A DNA stretch of 64,000 nt from Cristatella mucedo. Its lineage: Eukaryota > Bryozoa > Phylactolaemata > Cristatellidae. The stretch lies in NCBI GenBank assembly GCA_009760855.2, contig WPIO01000142.1, positions 537,501-601,500 of the forward strand, written 5' to 3'. The notes under the pieces are model-generated. The model searched no databases. It saw only the letters and a list, made by a program, of their open reading frames with translations, and was not told the origin of the DNA. The position numbers and the translations under genes are program-made. Of the stretch, positions 23,301-33,950 are shown in pieces (positions within the stretch are counted from its first letter, which is position 1; every line of letters begins with the position of its first letter).

Positions 23301-23431
23301 GTAAAACTGCAGAAAATTATGCTGTACTTACACATTAACTTTTTTACCCAGGAGATATTCTCTTAGTAAGAGCCGGTAAGATGCCGATAGACGGGGAATC
23401 CCCAAAGTGTGCTTCGGTAATGCTTTTCACT

Positions 23432-23517
23432 CAGCATCGGCACAGTGCCTAGAAAGAGATTCAGTTCTCTGATGGTGCCATAGAAATTTATCATTGTTAT
23501 AATTACTATTATTATAA
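23432..23517 (+). mobile_element. LINE family A tail-only insertion
   Basis: Only the terminal hairpin and tail are present: CAGTGCCTAGAAAGAGATTC...TCTCTGATGGTGCC then an AT-rich (ATT)-like end. About 85 bp. Confidence 0.75.
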
Positions 23518-24404
23518 AGGCAAGCTGCTTTTACACCGTGTGTACCCTAGAGTGGGCGGAGCCACTGACATTCGATATGTCAGGCTGGGCGTCGCCTTGC
23601 CCCAGAAGTGCAAAGCCTGGGGTCAGCTCCCGAGGACTGGAATTGGGGACAGTGGGCTCGCTCTCTTTCGGCGGAAGTCTTGACGGTTGTGGACGTCCTC
23701 TCCGCCTATCCCAGAGTACTCAGCTAGCCGGATCTTGGACAGCGTACGCTTGTACTGGTAGGACGGAGTCCTGCGACGGTGTGACTATGGAAGCCGACTG
23801 AGAACTAACACGTGCGTTCGAACTTGCGACGTCACCTCGCGCCCCGGTAGTTTACATTGTATAGGACCTTCCCCTGTAGATTTGCTTAGATCCCCTGTTG
23901 TTGTTGGCGCATGCGATTTTATAGAGGTTTAACCTGACGACCGCTCGTCTTACCCTAGCTCAGCGGCATGGTGAGCTGCAGCATGGCTGGAGTATGGCGG
24001 GGCTTGGCGGGAAATAGCCTCTGACCCTGGAACTCGGCTGCAAGTGTAATGATTCACAAAGTAAAGTGCTTATTGTTGGGGTTGCTGTACTTCGACAGAG
24101 AACTACTCCGGCGGAAGCCGCTGAGGCGAGAACAGCGGACCCACTTGCAGCAGTTGCTTCCAAGCCAGTGTGCTGGCGGTACAGCCCGGTTCAGTGTTTC
24201 CTTAATAAATGGCATCTGCCTTAGCCGCCTTCATCTGTGCGCGACTGCCCGAACAAACTTAGCAAGTATCAATTCAATTTCTTTCAAGAAGTTTTAAGCG
24301 TACTACCTCACAATGTTTGAAAGGTAACTCCCTGATGAATTTGTGTGGATGATCGGGAGGCCTCGGGTGTGACGACAACAACTTTTACAAGGCCCTAAAC
24401 GCCG
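23518..24404. other. Unassigned CpG-richer segment with TATA and poly(A) signals
   Basis: The stretch has a TGACATTCGATATGTCA palindrome near 23566, a TTTATAGAGG TATA-like site near 23917 and AATAAA near 24205. A possible LTR reading (TG at 23825, CA at 24254-24255, with AACT repeated at 23821-23824 and 24256-24259) is weak because the ends are otherwise not inverted. No recognised protein. Confidence 0.3.
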
Positions 24405-26510
24405 ATTCTTTTCGGGCATGTTGTTACATAGATCGCAACTTCACACAACATGCTCGAATTACTTGAAACAACCCTGCGATTGGCTATCTGCTGCTCAGTC
24501 CTCCCTCCGATCTGTCATCATTATTAGATGGCTACAACACGACACTAGCTTACACGCTCGACAAGTTTGCACCTCTAAGCACACGATGCTCCCTCGCCCA
24601 GATGGCCTATCGTGTACCACAGACATTAAACTAGCCAGATCTACTAAGCACAAGCTTCAAAAGGCATTCAAAAGATTAGGACTGACTGTCTATCGCTAGG
24701 CATATGAAGACTGCTGTAGGTCTTACCAACCGATCCTAGCAAAGGCCAAGTCTAGCTTCTATAGAAACATTGTTGAATCACAGATGCACAATCCAAAAAT
24801 GCTAATGTCGACGATCAACCATACTCTCAACCGTTTCCAGATTATCTCCTTACCTGATGATCCTTGTTGTGACGATCTAGCCGAGCGCTTCTCTCGATTC
24901 TTTATGCAGAAGATGGACAGCATCAGAGAGTCCATCCCTGCGATGACAACATTTTCCATAGAATGCTATTCCCCGATTCCTGGCTGCACCTCAATGTCAC
25001 ATTTAAGCAGGTCACTAGTGATCTCGTCCTGAAGTTCATATCTCAATCAAAGAAGACAACAAGTCCTCTGGACCCTATTCCTTCTGTCCTGCTCCTATGT
25101 TGCATTGATCTGCTGCTGCCATGCATAACTAACGTCAATAATATGTCATTAGCCTCAGGTCATGTCCCAGCACCTTTAAAAAAGCTGTAGTTAGGCCACT
25201 TCTCAAGAAAGCGACACTAGACCAAGCGACCTTGAGTAACTACCGCCCAGTCTCCCTTCTACCATTCCTTTGAAAGACACTGGATCGGGTCGTGGCGGAC
25301 CAGCTGAACTCATATATTGAATATTCAAACCTTGCTACTAAGTTCCAGCCTGGCTTTAGACCTAATCACTACAGGATCATCATTGCTTAGTGTGTACAAC
25401 GACCTACTTAGGAATGCAAAGCTATGTAGAGTATCTCAGCTTGTTTTGCTCGATCTTTTGGCAGCTTTTGATACTATTGATCACATAGATCTGCTAGAGC
25501 ACCTCTCATCTCGCCTGGGCATCACTGGCACTGCTCTGCAATGGTTCAGGTCCTATCTCAGTGGGAGACTCCAGAGTAAAAATAATAATGCACTTGAGTA
25601 TTGATGTGAATGGACAAAGATCATCCGAGGTACCTTTGAAATATGAGGTACCTCAGGGCTCCGTGCTGGGTCCGGTTCTTTTCATGGTTTATGCTTTCCC
25701 TCTTGCTGATGTGATTGCCAAGCACAATCTAGGCTTTCACTTGGATGAAGCTCAGTTGTACATTTGGTTTGACCCCTCCCATCCTTCGAGCACCTCGACT
25801 TCTCTCAACTCACTTGCTGCATGTATTGATGACATCCTCACATGGATGGCAGCAAAGTTACTTAAACTAAACGATACAACTAACTTAGTAGTTATGGGCA
25901 AACCAAGTGTTATTCAGAAATTGAAAAGGCTGACGCTCAAAATGGGCTCTGTCAGCATATCTCCAGTTGAATCAGCCCGAAATCTAGGTGTCATGTTCCA
26001 AAGTGACCTTTCGTTAGACGACCACATCAGCTCCATAATCAAGTCTGCCTACTTGCAGCTACTTAACATTGCTACAATTCGGGCTTGTTTAGATAAGGAT
26101 ACCAGGTCGTTCAACATGTTTCATGCATTTTTGACATTCTGTCTTGACTTCTTTATCTCACAGCTTGCTGGCCTACAGGCATTTGCAATCAGGCAATTAC
26201 AGCTGGTGCAAAACTCTGCAGCTATGCTTGTCTGTCGTGAGCCTCGCAGTTGCCACATCTCACCACTTCTCGCCGACCTGCACTGGCTACCAGTAAAGGA
26301 ACGAATCAACTTCATGGTTTTGTCGCTCACTTTTAGGTCACTTCATTCTTTGGCTCCAGCCTGTCTCTCAGGTCTACTCCCCCACAAGGCCAAGCATCGT
26401 ACCACCAGCTTTTCGAAATCCAACAGTTTATCAATACCTCGTACAAACCTCAAATCCTTTGGAGATCGTGCATTTATTTCGTGCTCTCCCAAAGCCCGGA
26501 ACTCACCCAT
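24405..26510 (+). mobile_element. Longest LINE family A copy: linker and reverse transcriptase
   Basis: It covers the endonuclease/polymerase linker, the start of the reverse transcriptase ([11 protein letters not shown] with stop at 25188; [24 protein letters not shown]) and, in one frame at 25561-26505, the palm and C-terminal region (YEVPQGSVLGPVLF, LTLKMGSVSISPVESARNLGV, LADLHWLPV, SFGDRAF). The catalytic FYADD is destroyed: the sequence reads HLDEAQ at about 25738-25755, where other copies read HFYADDTQ. A foreign insert of AATAATAATG-type near 25578-25595 also interrupts the frame. The 3' UTR is absent, ending at CGGAACTCACCC. Inactive. Confidence 0.9.
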
Positions 26511-26650
26511 GGGCACCTTTTCAAGCTATCCTTTTGCTATAGGGTATAGAATTAATAACATGGAGTATAGGGTTTGTGTTTTTAAGGCTTCTGGGTTTAG
26601 CCATTTGGTTTTACTTTTTTTTGTTTACACCTAGTTTTTAGAGTTTAGGG

Positions 26651-28455
26651 CAAGGGTCGGCAAACTTTTCGGACTACTAGGCCATTTCAGGAGGTCAACA
26701 AGGCTAGGAGGCCAGAAGAAACCACGCCCATTCCGCCACGTCGGTTGAGTGGGCGTGGCAAGACCAACAAACCAACAGTCGCAAAAGACACACAGACGTG
26801 CACGGCAATTATAGAGGTAAACATATATCATCCCATCCCGGTCAGGTGCTTCTTCTCGCTGTTTTAAGTTCTAAAAATAAATGCAGGCCACAACTTGAGC
26901 TGCAACAGCAGTAATGAACGACCTACTTAGGAATGCAGACATGGGTAGAGTGTCTCTGCTTGTTTTGCTTGATCTTTCGGCAGCTTTTGATACCATCGAT
27001 CACAAAGTTCTTCTAGAGCGCCTCTCATCTCGCCTGGGCATCACTGGCACTGCTCTGCAGTGGTTCAGGTCCCATCTCAGTGGGAGACTCCAGAGTATTG
27101 ACGTGAATGGACAAAGATCATCTGAAGTACCTCTGAAATATGGAGTACCTCAGGGCTCAGTGCTAGGTCCGGTTCTTTTCACGGTTTATACTCTGCCTCT
27201 TGCTGACGTGATTGCCAAGCACAATCTAGGCTTTCACTTCTATGCAGATGACACTCAGTTGTACCTTTGCTTTGATCCCTCCCAGCCTTCGAGCACCTCA
27301 AATTCTCTAAACTCACTAGCTGCATGCATCGATGACATCCGCACATGGATGGCAGCAAATTTTCTAAAACTTAACGATGATAAAACTAACTTACTAGTTA
27401 TGGGCAAACCCAGTGTGATCCAGAGATTGGAAAGGCTGACTCTCAAAATTGGCTCTGCCAGCATATCTCCAGTTGAATCAGCTCGAAATCTAGGTGTCAT
27501 ATTCCAAAGCGATCTCTCGTTAGACGACCACATCAGCTCCACAGTCAAATCAGCCTATTTTCAGCTTCATAACATTGCTAAAATTCGGGCTTGTTTAGAT
27601 AAGGATACCACGTCCAAGTTGGTCCATGCATTCGTGACTTCTGCAACTCACTGCTTACTGGCCCACCGGCATGTGCGATCAGGCGATTGCAGCTGGTGCA
27701 AAACTCTGCAGCCAGGCTTGTCTGTCGTGAGCGTCGCAGTTGCCACATTACTCCACTTCTCGCCGACCTGCACTGGCTACCAGTCAAGCAACGGATTGAC
27801 TTCAAGGTTTTGTCGCTCACTTTTAGGTCCCTTCATTCTATGGCTCCAGCCTATCTGTCAGATATACTACCCCATCAGGCCAAGCATCGTACCACCCGCT
27901 TTTCGGAATCCAACAGTCTAGAAATACCTCATACAAACCTTAAATCCTTTGGAGACCGTGCATTTAGTTCATATGCTCCCTAAGCCTGGAACTCCCTCCC
28001 GACCTGCGTCAGAACATCCCCTGACCTGACCACATTTAAAAGGAACCTAAAAACACACCTATTTAGGACAGCATTTAGTGGGTCCCTGTGATTCGTCCCT
28101 CACGTGCTTATGCGTGCTGACACTGTGCATGCTGCCACTAACCACATTTGCATGCTGACCCTGTGCATGTCACCCCTAACCATATTATTCATTTCGTTTG
28201 TTTTTCAGGCATGATTTTACTTACCATTCAAATGCATTTCACTTTACAGCAAATGTAAAGCGCCTAGAGAGAGATTAAGTTCTCTGAGGGCGCTTTATCA
28301 AGTGAATTATTACTATATAATTATTATAATGAACAGGAACGGAACCGCGATGGCACAATTAGGCTCTACCAATAAATAGCTAGGGAACCGCCAGGCTGGA
28401 CTGGAGCCCTAGCTAGGCCGGATCTGACCTAAAAGCCGGAGCTTGCCGGCCTCTG
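26651..28455. mobile_element. Non-autonomous hAT DNA transposon, split by a LINE-A insertion
   Basis: The left end CAAGGGTCGGCAAACTT at 26651 and the right end, read on the minus strand from 28455 as CAGAGGCCGGCAAGCTCC, are imperfect terminal inverted repeats of the CAGNGGTCGGCAAACT type known from hAT elements. A perfect 8-bp target duplication, GTTTAGGG, flanks the element at 26643-26650 and 28456-28463, the length hAT transposases make. Without the LINE A (26920-28326) and one copy of its target duplication, the element is only about 390 bp and encodes no transposase, so it was mobilised in trans. The inserted LINE is therefore younger. Confidence 0.85.
26920..28326 (+). mobile_element. 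LINE family A, young 5'-truncated copy inside the hAT element
   Basis: A perfect 8-bp target duplication, TAATGAAC, flanks it at 26912-26919 and 28327-28334. The open frame starting at 26914 carries the reverse transcriptase core: LLDLSAAFDTIDHKVLLE, YGVPQGSVLGPVLF, and the catalytic YADD at 27241-27252, intact. An 11-bp deletion near 27640 (loss of the SRLDF-coding part after FVTS) shifts the frame, and the C-terminal part continues in another frame (27687-27983) with a stop in the SSYAP region. Full 3' UTR, hairpin and ATT-rich tail follow. It is one of the best preserved copies but not active. Confidence 0.95.
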
Positions 28456-28463
28456 GTTTAGGG

Positions 28464-28836
28464 AGAAAAGGTAAGCCGAATAGGTAGCCTTGTAACGTGT
28501 TTCTTGTATCTTAAATGCAAACGTTAGCTGACACTGGCTATCATGCTTAACTTCTGCCACGAATTCCTATGGAGAAAGTTGCCTGTCTGTATGAGCAAAG
28601 AGCTGAGGTATTAAGGAGCCCAGCAATCTTGGAAATGTTGAGTCGTACGAATTTTGTCCGATGGTCAATAGAAATTCATTGCAGCTCCTCTTTAGCAAGG
28701 AGAACTTAACTTTTTGGATTTTGAGACCAGCCGATAGTTATAATCACCTGTGTAGGCCAAATGACATTTTCGCTATTCCAGTTAACACTGAGTATAGCAA
28801 TCGAGTTCAGTTTTGAGAGAACCATAAACCAACAAG
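28464..28836. other. Intergenic, no recognised gene
   Basis: Nothing recognised; it lies just upstream of the exon candidate at 28837. Confidence 0.4.
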
Positions 28837-28868
28837 ATGGCGATCAAACTTTGCGACTTGTCGCAGTG
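28837..28868 (+). CDS. Candidate first coding exon (MAIKLCDLSQ...), unidentified
   Basis: ACAAGATGGCG gives a start codon in a good context that also fits the AAGATGGCG motif (YY1-type) found over start codons of many animal housekeeping genes. The frame MAIKLCDLSQ is followed directly by a strong splice donor, TG|GTGAGT, at 28869. The exon would be 32 coding bases and end in phase 2. I do not recognise the peptide and cannot find the next exon, so the call rests only on start and donor. Confidence 0.3.
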
Positions 28869-29397
28869 GTGAGTACAACTTGTATGCGATAAGCAGTCGT
28901 ATACACTGCTAAATTAAGACCACTCGGTGAATGTCGCACTAAGGTGCAGTAAATTATGACAGAAAGCTCACATTACAGCAATAATTGTAGAGTATCCTAT
29001 TACTAATAATTGAGCTTATCGTAGCTAGCTAGGCGTGAGGACATAGCCGCTGCCCAGGGCCGAATGTCTGAAACGAAAGCTTTCAGCTTATTAAGAGTCG
29101 CGGCTGGTCTGTAAAGACTTATGGAAGAGCAACGCTACGGGCGTTTCTTCCCCAGCGGCTTCACGTAAGTGGAGAAAGCAATGGATTGAGAGCCGACAAC
29201 ACGGGTGTAACTGCACGAGTACCGGAACTGCTCCGAGAAAAGTGATCGCTACTTACGCGGCTCCAGGTTCAATGAGAGAGCGAATTTGTGGAGAGAGAGA
29301 GAGAGAGAGAGATTCCAGTCTGCCGTTGCACCTGCACGGTGAAGGTGGTTGTACGAGGGCTGCTGGCCATAACAGCCCAGGAGTTAACGTGCATCTA
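28869..29397. other. Unassigned, with a short GA microsatellite
   Basis: If 28837 is a first exon this would be intron. A (GA)11 run occupies about 29291-29312. No other recognised feature. Confidence 0.4.
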
Positions 29398-29757
29398 AAC
29401 TGGTCCATGCATTTGTGACATCCCATCTCGACTACTGTAACTCACTCCTTGATGGTCTACCGGCATGTGCAATCAGGCGATTACAGCCGGTTCCAGACTC
29501 CTCCAAAAGTTTACCCATGCATCGTACAAACCTCAAATCCTTTGGAGACCATGCCTTTTACTTCGGACGCTCTCAAAGCGTGGAACTCACTCCCTACCTG
29601 CGATGCGACATATCTTGACCTTGTGCATGTTACCCTTAACTGTGTTGTTCTTATCGTTGATTGAGCATGCGGTCCTGCTTCCTTTGCATGTAAAGTTTCC
29701 TCGATAAAGATTGAGCTGAAGATCTGAGGGTGCTATATCAATGTAGTATTATTACTC
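29398..29757 (+). mobile_element. LINE family A, deleted 3' part
   Basis: It begins LVHAFVTSHLDYCNSLLDGLPACAIRRLQ, jumps to HRTNLKSFGDHAF...AWNSLP, then a shortened 3' UTR and a diverged tail hairpin (AGTTTCC...GAGGGTGCTATA) with ATTATTAC. At least two internal deletions separate the parts. Confidence 0.85.
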
Positions 29758-29869
29758 AGCTGGGTGGTTGCAATCTAATTTTATCCAGGCTAATGAAAAA
29801 ACATGGGATCTCTTCACCTAGCGATAACTGAGGCAAAGCAAGGGAGGGTAGACAACAAATTCCACTTTC

Positions 29870-30345
29870 ACTTACACTACAGTCACTTGTCTTCTTCACT
29901 CGCTGAAGGAGCTGCTGTGGCTTCCGGCCAACCAACGGATGCCAGGTAGCATGCTTAGTCTGACCCACGAGGCTCGCCATTGCTTGGCGCCTTCACGCCT
30001 CACCGATCTGTTGACCCTGTTTCAGGCACCTCGCGTTTCCAGGTTCTCAACGGACGATAAATTAGATGTTCCGTTCCCTATAATTAAGGGGGCTGGCGAC
30101 AGAAGACCGAGCTCAGCAGGTACTAGATTGTGGAGCACCAACTTCCAAAAATGTTTTTCGAAACTAATCATAGGTTTCATCTGAAGACTGGTAAATATTT
30201 CCCGGAGTTTTGAGCTGCTACTTCCATGCTATTCACTTCGTCAACTGCCCTGCTGTTTCAGATAAGCTTCACCCTTTCTCTCGGCTGCATGAGATGAAAT
30301 ATGCTGGCTACCTCTTCCTCCTCGCACTAGAGAGTGGCCTCGAGG
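29870..30345 (+). mobile_element. LINE family B, C-terminal and 3' region
   Basis: The sequence parallels 54550-54970: AACCAACGGATGCC, CTGACCCACGAGGC, TTGCTTGGCGCC, CGGACGATAAATTAGATG, GGCGACAGAAG, then the 3' part ending TGAGATGAAATATGCTGGCTAC. Encoded motif: MLSLTHEARHCLAPSRLTDLL against the LTHKAYHGLAPSYQAELL of the better copy. Confidence 0.75.
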
Positions 30346-31192
30346 GCCTCCAGGCGCGACGTGGATCTTTACCTGACTTCTGCGTTGTACCGTCGGGTTT
30401 TCCGCTGATACCGTATCAAAAGCCACTTGCAAATTTCCTCGTATAATCCACTTAGTCGGTCTGGCTCCGTGTAGATATTCGGGATGATGCGTATATTTAT
30501 AAGACGTATACTACCTCAGGGCTTCATGCGACACCGGGTACGAAACTGGCAGTCCTTGCTTGGAAGGTTTCTCCAATGGAGCCAGCTAAAGAATAGAGGG
30601 CAGACGCAATGCGTCTGATTGCGGCAACTATAATCTCATGAATTCTCTTTAAAGAGACTGTTTAATCTGGAGGCAGACAGTGGTTCCTGCAGCAGACGGG
30701 AAGTACCGGGCGAGCAGAGTTGTAAATTTTTGTTTAATATTATTTTTATTTGTATATATATTCAATTATTTTGTTTAGTATTAATTAATATTAATTTACA
30801 GCCGAGGTTAGATCTATGTCTGGTGATTGCATTAGCTGCAGTTAAAGTTCTGATTGGACTCTCGCTGTTTTCGGAAGCATGACCGTAGTATGACCGCACG
30901 ACTCTCACTTGTTCGGGTATCGACGCATCCCATGCAATGTGCTCAGACGTGAAGCTCGTAGTACTCCAATAGTAGCGACCAGCGCTCATTATCTTACATG
31001 TATCGCTAACAGCAAAATCGTATTGGAAAATCACAAGCAATTATCTGTATATTACAGCTGATAAAGCAGGTGACTTCCGGCTGACTCGTTTACACGCATA
31101 CAGCGGCTCAAGCTGAGCGGTAGGTCTCACCAATGGAAAGAACATTACTCCTAGCCAGTCTCTTTCGCACATAATCATAAATCGCGAAGCTC
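30346..31192. other. Intergenic, no recognised gene
   Basis: It includes an AT-rich tract (30725-30800). The minus strand has a 92-residue frame (30762-31040) without recognisable motifs. Confidence 0.4.
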
Positions 31193-31196
31193 ATAG

Positions 31197-31945
31197 TGTA
31201 GCACAGCGCCGGCCTGACTCAGTTTTCGAGCGCACGAGAGTTGCTCAGTTGGTAACACCTCGGGCCTCGAGCAAGAGGACGCAGCCATCGTAGATGGGCA
31301 ATGAGGTGATTGACATTGGCTGGCCTGTCAACCCTACAGTCCCGGCTAGCAATTTGAGACTAGGGCAACGCTTGCCGAAGGTGGCTGTCACCGACAGCCA
31401 TCCTGTATTTGCTGGATGGTTTCCGTGAGAACAAATGAAGTGGGTGAAGAGCATCTGCGTTCTCGAGCTGTGAGCAAGGGGACGCAGAGGTTGCTGAGAT
31501 GATTGATATTGGCTGAGTTGTCAACCCCATTGTCCCGGCTGGTTATATAATGATAGGGGGACGCTCGCTATGGGCCCCTACTTCATCTTCGGCTCTGTCT
31601 CGACACCGAAGGTAGCCTAAGTGCGGGTCGTATTCACTCCGCAAGAGTGCTTGCGATGTGGAGAGCGTGTGATTAGTGTGGAGATAAAACTGAGCTAGAC
31701 GCGAAGCGACTTGCTGCGCTTTCGAATAAAGCTCAGTAAAATCCCCAATTTGGGTGTCTCGCTTTGCAATTCACGCCGCGGACTTACGACCCCCTTTAGT
31801 AACGATAAGTAGATCAGCGCCAGAAACGCTCGTTCCCTGGCGGCCTGCTTATTTCACGTAGGCGGCACCGAAGGCATTACGCGCTAGGTTACGCCGCTCG
31901 GCGAGCGGCAGGTTAAGCCTACTCCGCCGAGCCATCGGCGTTACA
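31197..31945 (+). mobile_element. Solo LTR, family L1 copy 2 (749 bp)
   Basis: It begins TGTAGC and ends GTTACA and is bounded by a perfect 4-bp target duplication, ATAG at 31193-31196 and 31946-31949. A clear TATA box TTATATAA lies at 31543-31550 and a poly(A) signal AATAAA at 31725-31730, followed by AGCTCAGTAAAATCCCCAAT, shared exactly with copy 1. An imperfect internal repeat (GAGCAAGAGGACGCAG... at about 31268 and GAGCAAGGGGACGCAG... at about 31472, each followed by GATTGA-ATTGGCTG-GTCAACCC) sits in U3. No internal region remains. Confidence 0.88.
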
Positions 31946-31949
31946 ATAG

Positions 31950-32900
31950 GCCGTGGCCTATCGCGACTATCATTTATAATTCAGCTGCCAAGCTTATAGC
32001 TCGTAATCGAGGTTCGGCGGTGAAGCCCGCAGTTCGTAATCGCTGGCCACTGCATACTTTGTTATGCAAGTTTTGCAATGGTACCGTTTTTCAATTCTGG
32101 ACGGTACACAGACGGTACACAGCAGAGCATTGACGCAAACTCGGGGAGAACTCGTTGTGTTGCTATTGCTGCTGGCCTGGCCGCTCCATACGGTCGCCAC
32201 CAAAAGGTGCGCACGCGGCTGGCAGAGCTGATGGGGCGGAAGGCGGATGCTACGAACACGTCTTTTGCGAAAACGCAATTGGAGCAGCCGGATGCTGCTG
32301 CTGGATCTTGACGCGGTGCCGTCGATACTGGTTGAAGTGGCATCGCTTGCACGAGCCGCTGGCGAGTCCTAGGAGCAGCAGCCGCAGGCAGGCATGCACT
32401 GGCGCATGTAGATAACAGCAGTGCACAGCGACAACCAGAATTACCCGAAGGTTGGGATTAAGGCCACGCACGTGCTTGAGCACACCCGGCTGCATTTAAA
32501 TCCAGCCGCTAACTGCTCTAAATATTAATACCGGTGCGATTAGTGGTAACATTCGCAATGCCGTCAAACGTAACAATGTTTGCCTGCAAAGCTGCAATCG
32601 TCATTCGATTTGGTTTCAAAGTCTAAATGTTTTGTTGGAGTAAGCTCTGTGCACAGCGCACGCAGCTAAGGGCAGTCAGTGGAGGTGCACAGATATCCGA
32701 GGCGTCGTTGGCCGCCCAGGACCAAATCCGCGGGCCTTCGCGTGGCGAACACTTACCGCTCTCTTTCAGCACTCGCTTCCGGAGTGAGGCCACGAAAGTA
32801 GCGAGTGCCGTCGACCGTCGGGATTCCTTAGAGCAGTGGCTACGTGTACATGCAAAAACCAATAATGTACGCGAGCGTAAATCCAGAGCTCAATAAGTAC
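31950..32900. other. Unassigned, moderately GC-rich
   Basis: Open frames on both strands (77-96 residues) overlap and none is recognisable. No repeat similarity seen. Confidence 0.35.
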
Positions 32901-33950
32901 CCGGATAAGGTACACCTCCGGTTACTAACGCAGCAGCGCAGCAGCTACCAGCCGCCCGGATGTGCCTGCGCCAGCGGCCGAAACCGAACTCCCAAGAAAT
33001 GCGATAAATAGCCCTCGCGAGAGCGACTTAGAGCGACCGCAGCTTCTTGTCGCGCATGCGCCGAGCGCTGCGAGCGCCTACAGAGGCGGGAAGAGGCGGG
33101 GCTACGCGAGCGAGCTGCTGACCTCGGAGCGCGGGATGTGGCGCGGCCACGCGGCTCCGCGGCGTCGCCCAGCCATTGCGCGCGGCCGCTCGTCGCGCTA
33201 GGCCGAGGTTGCTATTTTCGCCAGTCCGCAGCATTCGGAATCGCGTCATCGATGAGGTAGGACTCATTAATCCAGCCCGTCGCCGCTAGCTTATTTCGAG
33301 CAGCCCTCCGACACTCGCGCGAAGCTGTCGCCCACTGTGTGCGCTGGCAGCCCAGGTGCTGGCTACCGGATGTTGGCTCGCGACGCCGCTCCACTTCCTG
33401 TAAGCGTCAACCGCCGGCGATCGTCCTCTGCAACCAGAGCACCAGCCCGGCTACTCGCTCACTGCCAGCTCACTGCGGCAAATTGCACGGTCGTGTGACT
33501 CTCGGCTGTGATTGAGCTGGGCTCGCTGCCAGTCCGTCGGCCTAAAACGAGGCTATCGTCTCCTCTACTCCTTCCGTATGGCGGCTGTCGGCTCTGTCAG
33601 CAGCTAGCACGTCCGCTGTGTATCGCAGTCTGTGTGAGTGTAGCGGATAAGCGGATAGAGGCTGCAGCGCTTAAACTCGCCGTATTTCCGTCCAAGGAAA
33701 CCCGAGCACGCGTTCGTCGTCCTACTTTTGAGTTTGGGCCTGCGCACACTGGCGTCTGCTACGCGCGAAGATGGAGACGAGCTCGGAGCAGACGCGCTCG
33801 GAGCAGATGCGCTGGACGGCCGTGCTACTCGGACGACCTGGTGAATTCGATTGCGAGCGCTGAGCGGCACGGAAAAGAAAATGACGCCGGTTAATGCTCG
33901 CGTAGCCGGTTCCGTCGTTCAAAAGCGGCTATGCCTGCATCGCTCGTATT
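32901..33950. other. CpG-rich island
   Basis: CG dinucleotides are dense (for example 33040-33210 and 33770-33850), in contrast to the AT-rich DNA after 34140. A 128-residue frame (33508-33894, +) is arginine-rich and matches nothing I know; such frames are expected in GC-rich DNA. It may be a promoter region of an unseen gene. Confidence 0.45.

Noticed and set aside
30720-30800. An intron end (AT-rich tract followed by TTTACAG)
   Set aside because: No exon with a recognisable protein follows on the plus strand and no donor pairs with it.
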